From Aaosphaeria pasadenensis (lineage: Eukaryota > Ascomycota > Dothideomycetes > Pleosporales): a stretch of DNA of 64,000 nt. Numbering within the stretch: position 1 is the first letter of the stretch; each line of letters begins with the position of its first letter. Below are positions 56,262-64,000 of the stretch, in pieces. The notes under the pieces are model-generated. The model ran no database searches. It saw only the letters and a list, made by a program, of their open reading frames with translations, and was not told the origin of the DNA. Position numbers and translations under genes: made by a program. The DNA lies in assembly GCA_022813625.1 (NCBI GenBank), contig JAKLMB010000003.1, forward strand, positions 868,001-932,000, read 5' to 3'.

Positions 56262-57161
56262 TCACGCATCATCGACCATGCCCTCCACCGTCCTCCGCCC
56301 ACAACCATGGACCCTACAACTCCAACACTCATTCTCCTCCCTCGCCTTCCTAATCTCCCCAACATCCGCCTCCCTCCTCCTCTCCCCCTCGCCATCCCCC
56401 TCCCCACCCCTCCCCTTAACATCCAGCCCACTAACCCACCAAACCGCCGCCCCAACAACCTCCATCACGATCTCCAGATCCGCCTCCTCCCTCGGCGCAT
56501 ACACCAGCACAAACTCCCTAGGCACGAACCTCCTAAACCACCCGCCCCTCGCCAACGGATGCCGTTCCCCCCACCCAGCCTCAATCACCACCTTCACGTC
56601 CGCAGGATGCAGCGTGAGATGCATGCTCCCGTCCGACGGATGCGCGTGGCATATCTCGCCGCCGCACGTCCGCGTGATCGGCGTCCGCGCGAACAGCCCG
56701 CTCGAATGCTTCTCGAAGCACGACGTGCGTTCCAATAGCATGTTACGTGGTTCCTGCGCGAGGAGCCGCAGTCTGGCGACCAGCGCGGCGTATGTTGATG
56801 GGGAGGAGCGCTGCGATTGCTGGCGCTGGGGGGCGATGCCTGCGATTATGGGGCGGGGTCCGCGGCGCTTGGGGAGCGTGCGGAGGTGGCCTGTTTGTGG
56901 GCGGAAGTGTGGGGGGATGGGGAGGGGGCGGAGAGGGTCGCGGAGGGAGAGGATGGACAGGAGTTTGATCTTGAGGTAGCCGGTTGGGGTGGAGGGCGTG
57001 CCGCCGGGACCGAGGCGGAGGAAGGACTGGTAGTCGTGGTGGATGAGGTGGAGGGCGAGTAGGGGGAGGACGATGGTCAGGAGGAGGGTGAGGATGGAAT
57101 CGAAGATCGAGGGGAGGTTGCTTGGTATGAGTATGGGTTGTTCCATTGGGAGTTGTGACAT
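56262..57161 (-). CDS. DUF5519 (luciferase-domain) protein with N-terminal membrane helix
   Basis: Intronless, 299 aa. One hydrophobic helix at about 20-42 (SIFDSILTLLLTIVLPLLALHLI) suggests a membrane anchor. The C-terminal half matches the fungal DUF5519/luciferase domain (named for similarity to a segment of dinoflagellate luciferase, not proof of light emission): CGGEICHAHPSDGSMHLTLHPADVKVVIEAGWGERHPLARGG, then VPREFVLVYAPREEADLEIVMEVVGAAVWWVSG. Start: MSQLPMEQ at 57161, with a second Met five codons on. The coding sequence is more GC-rich than its surroundings and leaves a long open frame on the opposite strand (a shadow). The far C terminus (READVGEIRK...CWSCRVHGC) is not conserved. Biochemical role unknown. 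Confidence 0.82.
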   Translation of the reverse strand: MSQLPMEQPILIPSNLPSIFDSILTLLLTIVLPLLALHLIHHDYQSFLRLGPGGTPSTPTGYLKIKLLSILSLRDPLRPLPIPPHFRPQTGHLRTLPKRRGPRPIIAGIAPQRQQSQRSSPSTYAALVARLRLLAQEPRNMLLERTSCFEKHSSGLFARTPITRTCGGEICHAHPSDGSMHLTLHPADVKVVIEAGWGERHPLARGGWFRRFVPREFVLVYAPREEADLEIVMEVVGAAVWWVSGLDVKGRGGEGDGEGERRREADVGEIRKAREENECWSCRVHGCGRRTVEGMVDDA

Positions 57162-59435
57162 GTTGTGTCGGTTGTTGTGGTCAAGATGTGTAGTTGAGGT
57201 TGTGTAGAGAGATCGGTTTGGCGACGACAGCTATACCCTCGATGTTGAGTAAATGCCCGCAGAAGAGGCCAGGATCGTGTCCAAACAAAGGCCCAATTGG
57301 GCGTATTTCGGTTTCTGCTGATTTTGTGCGGAGTAATAATATTTGAGGGAGCACGTTCATAAAACCCCCCTTTGACGTATGATTGACGAATGATCTTCCC
57401 CCAAGTACCTCCGTGGGATCTAATCGATATATCGTGCCTTAGCAGAAAAGCGAGAACCAGACCTCACGACAGGAAAGCAAATGTATAATCCTCTTAACGT
57501 TCTTTAACAGAAGTATGAGAAAGTGGGCAATCGTGTGACTCAAGAAACGAAAACCTTCGAGGTCATTTTCCCTCCCCACGAAAAGCAGCACCAATGCATA
57601 AATACCTGTCGAGTCCGCCAATCTCTCAGCTATTCCCACGTCCCCCCCCAAGCACCAATTGGACAAAAACACAAGGGGCACGAACAAACAAACAGTCCCA
57701 AAAACCCTCCGGACCACCATGGCGAACCAATCAATCCCCCCATCTCACACAGCTTAAACTTGAAAAGGGAATTGTGGCGGTCGTTCACGTGTCGCTCCCC
57801 CTCCGCTCGTGAGACCAACTCACACCCGTTTCCCCTCTCTCCCCATGGACCCTGTGACATCAAATGCGATCCTCCTCACTCTTTTCACCGTTAACTGACT
57901 AGTTACTTCGTCCTCCCAAAACCTCGCAAGATAATTGGATTGGACAAACCGCACAGTCAGTCTAGCGTTGGTGTCTTCCCTCCGCCGTCATTTTGCATAA
58001 TCCCAATTGATCCTTTGCTTCCATCGCCGATAATTACCAAGTAATCTTGTTAGCTCTTGTCCATTTCCCCTCCCCGCACGCATGCCCTATGTGACGATAC
58101 ATTCTCCGTATATTGTCAGGCAGGAGAATCTAGGGAGGTTCGCCTGATTCCGACAGACACCGTGAGTTGCGATTGTTGGGCATGGCCATGCGGGCGGACG
58201 TTCGTACGTGCTGACCGCTTGTCTTTGTATCGGAGGTTGTCTGGTTGGTTGAGAGGGTTGGGATGGGATTGCCTGTTTTTGATTCTGCATTTTCTTCTTT
58301 TGGTTCGAGGTTGAGATTGGAAATTAATGCCAACGTACGTGTACGTGTACTCACTTGACCATACGAACGTACGTATGTACATGGGCGTTAAAGGCACACA
58401 TGCCCCGAGTCATCCATCACAGTCCCGCAGCGTGCCGTATGCCACGCAATGGCACATTTCAGCGTTTAGGACAAGGCCAATCCCAATTGAACATCGTGGG
58501 ATTCATATACTCACATGACTACACGAACGTACGTATGTACATGGTCTATAAGAGCATACGTCCCGCGAGTCATCTATCCAGCCAGTCTAATACCGCAGCG
58601 CGCCTTATGCCACCCACGCAATGGCACATTTTCAGCCTTTGGGGCGAGGCCAGTTGGAATTGGAAACATCGTGGGATTCTAATTTCTGACCGCTAAGTGC
58701 TGCCAATGCTGGCTTTCCGACCAGGAACTAACCTTCAATTGATTGGCTGACGTAGCCAGCCGACGAGATAGAATGTTTGGAATTGTTAGAGGTTGGAAGG
58801 ATATTGAACATAACGAGGATAAGGACAGGGCGAGGAGAGGACTGGAGAATTGAAGAGGCGGCTTATCGTACCTCCCCTGTTGTGGTGATAGGAATTGTGC
58901 ATACATATGTCCATTCATAGGTATACATACATAGATGACCAATGCAGTCCAGTCCCATTGTTACATCCCCTTCTATAGATACATCCCCTTCTTAGCACCA
59001 TCTAAAACCACAATGCACCAAGCCCATCCGCCTCCTCTCATCGGTATGGACAATGGGTACTCAAAACATAAGGTCTGGGAAGTGGGACGTCAAATATTGT
59101 TTGCGATTATGGGAGAAGTGCGTTGGAGATATGTTGGATTTATATTATATTTTGTATCTGCGTTCGTTTTTGTACGAGTCTAATGTAGGACGTCGCTAGT
59201 TGTACTTCGAGTAGACGTAGAAGCAATTCCCCTCGGAATCGAAATAACGGTGTCGGTATTGGTATCGTCGTGTCAACGAGTAGTACTGCGTATACGCTCC
59301 GCCGACCTCACTCACGCAGAGACTATCCACGAAACCCTCATCGTCCTCTCACCATCCCTCAATCTCCCCCTTCCCTTACTTCCCATCTCTCCATAACCCC
59401 CAACATCTCACACTGCAGCGTCTCTTCTCAACCCC
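57162..59435. other. Intergenic region DUF5519 gene / EMC5, with a tandem duplication
   Basis: 2274 bases between the start of the DUF5519 gene and the stop of EMC5 (both minus). Contains a diverged direct duplication of about 160 bp (58349-58680, listed separately). Frames here are short and lack similarity. Confidence 0.5.
58349..58680. repeat. Diverged tandem duplication, unit about 160-170 bp
   Basis: Unit 1 is about 58349-58508, unit 2 about 58509-58680. Matching blocks in the same order: ACTCAC at 58349 and 58509; a 21-bp exact block at 58364-58384 and 58524-58544; GCAATGGCACATTT around 58446 and 58618; AACATCGTGGGATTC at 58490-58504 and 58665-58679. Unit 2 has small insertions. Each unit begins with a CGTACG/GTAC-rich part. 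Confidence 0.88.
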
Positions 59436-59917
59436 TCACGACTGTCCCCTCACCCAGCCCTCATACTCCCCCCTCTTCCCCCCAACATCCCAGAACCCCC
59501 TCCTCCCCTCCCCGCCCTTCCCGCCAATCCCGCCCTCCAACCCCAGAAACTCATACGGATCCCCATCCGCCAACACCTCCTCGCCCTCGCGCGTCCACTC
59601 GCCCTCCCCCTTCCTTCCCTCACGCGCGATCTTGCCGGACCAGCGCGCCCAGTGGATGGGCTTCAGGGCGGGGGACGACAGCACGATGCCGGATGTCAGG
59701 AGGAGGAGGGAGAGCAGGAGCTCGAGGGTTATGTCGAGCGGGAGGGGGGCGTGGGCGCCCGAGGCTGCTGTGGTGGTGTGTTCGTGGGTTGAGTAGACGC
59801 TGCGAAGTAGGTTGGTTAGCTAGGTTGTTGGAGGGGGGAAAGGGGGGATGGGGGGACGTACGCGTGTGTTAGGAAGAGGGCGCCGAGGGTGTTGAGGGTT
59901 GTGCTTAGGAAGGTCAT
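59436..59917 (-). CDS. EMC5: ER membrane protein complex subunit 5 (EMC5/MMGT1 family)
   Basis: Small subunit of the ER membrane protein complex, which inserts tail-anchored and multi-pass proteins; animal relatives were described as membrane magnesium transporters. Exons on the minus strand: 59862-59917 and 59436-59799, intron 59800-59861; 139 aa. Two transmembrane helices: about 6-18 (TTLNTLGALFLTHA, completed by the splice to AVYSTHEHTT) and about 41-58 (DITLELLLSLLLLTSGIVL). The family signature follows: LKPIHWARWSGKIAREG. The Gly/Glu-rich C-terminal tail (GLEGGIGGKGGEGRRG) is longer than in yeast and looks disordered. A long opposite-strand frame here is a shadow caused by high GC and proline/glycine codons. 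Confidence 0.88.
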
Positions 59918-60639
59918 TGTGTGTGTGAAGTGGGCTCGAGGTGAGCGGAATGGGTGGTGGTTTGGTGGTGGGTTTCTTCTTCGAATCTTCTTCTTTTGTT
60001 GCGGGGAGCGCGAATTGATTCGGATGTGGAAGATGAGTCGCTTTGGATAATTAGGCGACGGGGTTCTCGGCGGAGAAGGTTGGCTGGTTCCTTGCGGGAG
60101 GGAGGTTGAGTGGGGTGGAGCTGTCGTCGGAGGTTGCGTTGTGGTGATGTGCTTTCTGGGCGAGATGCTTTCGAGATGTCGTGATGACTAAGCGCACCGC
60201 GCCCGTAGATTTGCTAGACTTCAGGTCTCGACGGATTTATCAAAAGGCAAGTTAAGAAAGAGAATGAAGTTTACACTCGAATGGTACAAATATGCATTCG
60301 CCGTATCCCAGATCATAGATACAATAATTAATGTAGTCACCAAAGGGCCGACCAGCGTACATCAACACATAATGCCGGCAGCCCCGATATCCCAATCCCC
60401 TCGTATATAACCCATCACCTCCGTCACCGTAGCCTTCCTATATAGCATACAATACAATTCCCAATCCGGACGTTATTAGTCCCTTCCCGATGATTTTCCC
60501 ACAGCGGCAAGAGTGTAACAGTACATACAAGACGAATCCAGACCCTGGCGAGCCTCCCAACTCCAGCGCGCGAACAAAAAGGTGGTATAGAGCGAATGCC
60601 GCAACAAAAGAAATTATGAACAGTCAAAAAGTGATTAGT
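59918..60639. promoter_or_regulatory. Intergenic region EMC5 / ammonium transporter
   Basis: 722 bases between the EMC5 start and the stop of the ammonium transporter (both minus). Holds the EMC5 promoter and a 3' untranslated region; nothing else recognised. Confidence 0.45.
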
Positions 60640-62466
60640 CTAAGCGCGATGGGCCCACTCGGCAAGCTGGTTCGACGAATCGACCGAGTCTTGGTTCTTC
60701 TCGTGGTGGTTGCCCATGGCGGAGTGGTGGTGGTGGTCCATCGAGTGGGTAGAGAGGCCCTCGTCGACGTCGTCGATTTCGTCAACGGCCTTGACGTCGC
60801 GGGTGAGCTCGACGTAGTCGTACTATTGAAATTTTAGTCAAATGGTTTCCGACGAGAGGAGGCTGGAGGATACTTACGGCAAACTCTCCGATCTCGACAT
60901 CGTCGATACCAAGAATCTCCTCCTCTTCCGAGGCACGGAGCTTGAAGACCGGGAAGAACTTTCCAATGAAGTCGAGAACACCAAGGATGATGCATGTGCC
61001 GACGAAAGAGTATGCTCCGCCAGCGATGGAGTCGGCGATCTGGTATCCCAGTTGGACCCAGTTGTGGTTCAGCCAGCCGCCAGCGATGACAGTGGCGCCG
61101 TCGAGATGTGCAATGTAGTCGCTAGGAAAAGTCAGTATGGATAAGCGCAGATCAGCTGATAGATTCCGAACTTACGCAGCGAAGAATGCGGTCAAGATGT
61201 TTCCAACGAAACCACCCACGCCGTGGACTGCAAAGATGTCAAGAGCGTCGTCGCAGCGGAGGAAGTACTTGAGCTTGGTAGCATAGTTGCAAGCAATACC
61301 GCCACAGGCGCCAAACACGACCGCCGCCCAGGCCGGAACATAACCAGATCCAGGAGTAATAGCGACCAGTCCAGCGATCACGCCCGAGCAGAATCCGACC
61401 GTTGACCACTTGCGTTCGAGGCGGTAGTCGACCAAACACCACGTGATCCCACCCACACTCGCAGCCAGGATCGTCACCACGACAGCCATGATCGCGCGCA
61501 AGTTTGCAGACAATGCGCTACCCCCATTAAATCCGATCCAGCCCACGATCAGGAATACGGTGCCTATGACGATGTGAGTGACGTTGTGGGGGCGGTAGTT
61601 GAGTTCCTGGGTGCCGTGGCCGCGTCGCTTGCCGAGCATGTACGAGTAGGCGAGAGCGGCGGTTCCGGAGGCGATATGGACGGGAGTTCCACCGGCGAAG
61701 TCGAGGCCGCCCATGTTGTACACCCAGCCGGCGGGGTTCCAGGTCCAGCAGGCGATAGGGTCGTAGACGATGGTGGTCCAGACGAACATGTAGATGATGC
61801 AGGGTAGCATCCTGCCTCTTTCCGCAACGGCTCCAACTGCGAGAGCAACCCTGAATACGCGTTAGTCGCACGGTAATGGATAGACATGTCCCGGGAGAGG
61901 GGGCCTACGTGATGCAAGCGAACATGCCCTGGTAGACGCAGAACATGAGGTCCGGGATGCGTGGGCTCCCGATGGAAGGGGCAGCGAGCACATTCATCAG
62001 GCCGAAGTTGTCGAGCGCTCCAATGTACTTTCCGGCCTTATGGGAAAAGGCGAGAGAGTAGCCCCAGAAGAACCATTGGAAGAAGACGACTCCGGTAGAC
62101 ATCAAGGACAGCCATAGCAGAGAGAGGGCGGATTTCCTCCTTGCCAGTCCCGAGTAGAAGAAACTGCATCAATTTTTAGTGACCAGTCGAGCGGATTGCA
62201 GAGTTCCGATGGTACATACCCCACGCCGGGGATCATCAAAAGCACGAGGGCTGTCGATATGATCATGAATGCGATGTCTCCGGGCTAGCGAGCGCTGGTC
62301 AGCACGACACGGAACATCGGACACTGGAAAAAAGATCCGAGGATACACATACATTGTAGAAGACATTGAGATTGTATAATCGCGAATCTCCTCCGGTTGC
62401 GAGAGTGTCATTTTTGAAGACCTCGAGAGGTAGGGTGGGGTCTAGCCCAGAATCGACAGGGTCCAT
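60640..62466 (-). CDS. Ammonium transporter (Amt/Mep/Rh family)
   Basis: Plasma-membrane channel-like ammonium permease of the Mep group. Six exons on the minus strand: 62353-62466, 62220-62284, 61909-62163, 61176-61850, 60878-61121, 60640-60822; 511 aa, typical length with eleven helices. Family marks: PGDIAFMIISTALVLLMIPGVGFFYSG (first helix region, across a splice), FFQWFFWGYSLAFS, the signature segment DFAGGTPVHIASGTAALAYS with the first pore His, GWIGFNGGSALS, and DIFAVHGVGGFVGNILTAFFA with the second pore His. The cytosolic tail contains the conserved DYVELTRD and a His-rich run (MDHHHHS...GNHHEKN). Mep genes are usually under nitrogen (GATA-factor) control; HGATAR sites occur upstream but not above chance density. 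Paralogue class (MepA/B/C) cannot be fixed here. Confidence 0.95.
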
Positions 62467-64000
62467 ATTTGTCGATCTTACTTTGAGTGCTTGCGAGTCC
62501 TGGAGGGTGCGATAGAAGAACGGAACTAGATGCGTGGAGAGAAGGAAGTTGTGAGATTAATAAGGATCGAGACAGAAGGAAGCCGAAGTAATGGACCGGA
62601 GCCGGAGTACGAGGAATAGGAATAAGAAGAAGAAGAGAAGAGTGAGCGCAAGGAACGGACGTAGAGGTTGGGAAGAAAAGCGAAGTCTTCTATCTCCAGG
62701 GATCTACGGGTATCTTAGAGTTGTGGAGACCTTGGCGGCGCGGGCCTAGGGTTCGCCTCTTCGCAACTGGCGGGGAGGTGGGAAGAGGGAGGATGGATTA
62801 CGGTACGAGGACTCGAGACGGGCAGCAGCAGCAGAAAGAGGAATTGGGATGGAGCGTGGCACGAAGGGGATGTTTATAGAGACGGGGCTGGAACATTGGT
62901 TTTTGAAGCTGGGCTGGGCACGAAGGTATAAGGTATCTCCTCCCCCGATATGGGCGACAGGCTACAGGTGTAGTGACTTAAGACTATGTAGGCACAAGGG
63001 GGACCTGGGGGGATTCTATAAACGCGGGCGGACATTGCGTTCTGGTAGGGAAAGCATGAAGCACCAGGGTTGGCCTGGGATGGCCTGGGATGGCCTGGAT
63101 GGGAGGGTGGGTGGAATAAGCCACACAGTGGGGTGCGAGAGATAGCTGCAAAAGATATTGACCAATCTCTAAAGGATCGCTCGTATCTGCTTCTCGGTCT
63201 CCAGAGTGCACAACGGTATCGGTATGTTGTATCTACTCGGTATCTACTTGTATGATACCTAGCTAGGTAGTGGAGAGATGAAGGTAATTTGATACCATCA
63301 TAAGTACTTGTATATGTGTAGAATCGAGCAGTAGTACATGGTATCTACTTGTATTTGTCCTGCATCTTTGGGGAGTTCGAGACGGGGAAAGGAAGAAGCC
63401 AGAAGCCAAGGGTAGATAGGGAAAAGCACGCTAGTCCACAAGCGATTAGCTCTCGGCTCGGTTGTCGAACCACGCCCGTGGGATGACCTTCAACCCTCGA
63501 GACTCGAGTATTGTACCCCGAAGATACCTACAGTACTCCGTACTAACAATGGATCACAGCACGAGCATGTCAGTATGTAGACATATTAACCATTCGTATG
63601 TAGGTACGCATATATGTTGAATGTAACGTTCGGTCTTACTCTTTTATATGCACACGCCCCCTCGTTGCGTTCCCCAGAATATGTATAAGTACGGAGTAGG
63701 TACGCGTACCCGGGATAGGCAAAAGACCAGAAGGACAATAGGCACGCGACAGGCTGTGCCCTATTATTCGCATACCGTGTAACGGTCGGCACTATGGAAG
63801 GTCTTGTCCTCCCTCTTCTTCGTGCTCCGAAATCCAGTCGAGAAATGTTGGCCGTTAATCTTGTAGCCAATTGCTGGCGAGATAGGGCGAAATACTGCTT
63901 GGTGGATGTGCTGATCAACCAGTACACAGTAGTACCGCGTACTATCTATTGAATTCACTCTATCTATCCATACCCTCCCCTCCATCCATTCACACAGAGT
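62467..64000. promoter_or_regulatory. Region upstream of the ammonium transporter, to window end
   Basis: 1534 bases, purine-rich near the gene (likely 5' leader). HGATAR matches at 62510, 62690, 63414, 63880, 63942 and 63960. GGTATCTACTTGTAT occurs at 63239-63253 and again at 63340-63354. TACGGAGTA occurs at 63690-63698 and in reverse at 63534-63542. A triple 10-bp repeat is at 63071-63100. No gene supported. Confidence 0.5.
63071..63100. repeat. Three tandem copies of a 10-bp unit (TGGCCTGGGA)
   Basis: Two exact copies and a third with one difference at the last base, seen directly. Confidence 0.9.

Noticed and set aside
55786..56353. SAS10 reading frame continuing far past exon 2
   Set aside because: The continuation has no similarity, while a GTACGT donor and CTTCACAG acceptor give the conserved family C terminus ending at 55899.
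56131..56979. 282-codon plus-strand ORF
   Set aside because: Antisense shadow of the GC-rich DUF5519 gene; no recognisable domain.
59270..59872. 200-codon plus-strand ORF rich in Pro and Ser
   Set aside because: It lies antisense to EMC5, whose splice junction and family signature are clear; the composition is the mirror of Gly/Glu codons.
62467..64000. GATA-factor site cluster controlling the ammonium transporter
   Set aside because: Six HGATAR matches in about 1.5 kb is close to the four to five expected by chance; regulation by a GATA factor remains plausible from biology but the count is not evidence.

Overview
This is a stretch of nuclear genome from a filamentous ascomycete (Pezizomycotina). 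The evidence is the gene set (CFEM-type GPI protein, self-sufficient CYP505 P450/reductase fusion, SAT4/Pth11-like rhodopsin-domain receptor, 3CxxC zinc-finger protein, Zn2Cys6 and bZIP/DUF3425 regulators), short introns of about 48-140 nt with GTRNGT donors and CTRAC-like branch sites, and a moderate gene density of about one gene per 2.7 kb. I cannot place it below subphylum. I recognised 24 protein genes, one of them cut by the left edge. I saw no tRNA, rRNA, transposase or CRISPR array. Exon coordinates were worked out by hand from splice signals, reading-frame continuity and family conservation; they are given in each entry.

Layout. From 0 to 11.6 kb lies a housekeeping block: MON2 (trafficking scaffold, 5' truncated), VPS24 (ESCRT-III), WOS2/p23 (Hsp90 co-chaperone), a HAD phosphatase, a TTC1-type TPR protein and TRM11 (tRNA m2G10 methyltransferase). 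From 11.7 to 33.2 kb lies an accessory oxidative-metabolism block: zinc alcohol dehydrogenase, divergent bZIP regulator, microsomal P450, nitroreductase, Baeyer-Villiger monooxygenase, membrane receptor-like protein, 3CxxC protein, nitronate monooxygenase and CYP505. Gene-free gaps here are long and no PKS/NRPS/terpene core is present, so this reads as a catabolic or detoxifying neighbourhood rather than a classical secondary-metabolite cluster.

From 34.5 to 38.0 kb are two secreted, GPI-anchored wall proteins (one CFEM). From 40.2 to 44.9 kb a regulator with two zinc-binding motifs is divergent from an MpaB-type ER oxygenase. At 46.1-47.5 kb is ethanolamine kinase. At 49.5-52.1 kb is an unusual T5orf172 (GIY-YIG-like) protein with 18 tandem NPF/SPF octapeptides. 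From 52.3 to 62.5 kb is a second housekeeping block: 3-ketosphinganine reductase, SAS10/UTP3, a DUF5519 (luciferase-domain) protein, EMC5 and an ammonium transporter.

How genes could work together. CYP505 (subterminal hydroxylation), the ADH (alcohol to ketone) and the BVMO (ketone to ester) together supply three consecutive steps of subterminal alkyl-chain oxidation; the nitroreductase and nitronate monooxygenase both act on nitro compounds. The promoters of the nitroreductase and CYP505 share an 8-bp CTCCGATC element, each accompanied by an inverted TCGGAG. These links are inferences from co-location and known family chemistry.
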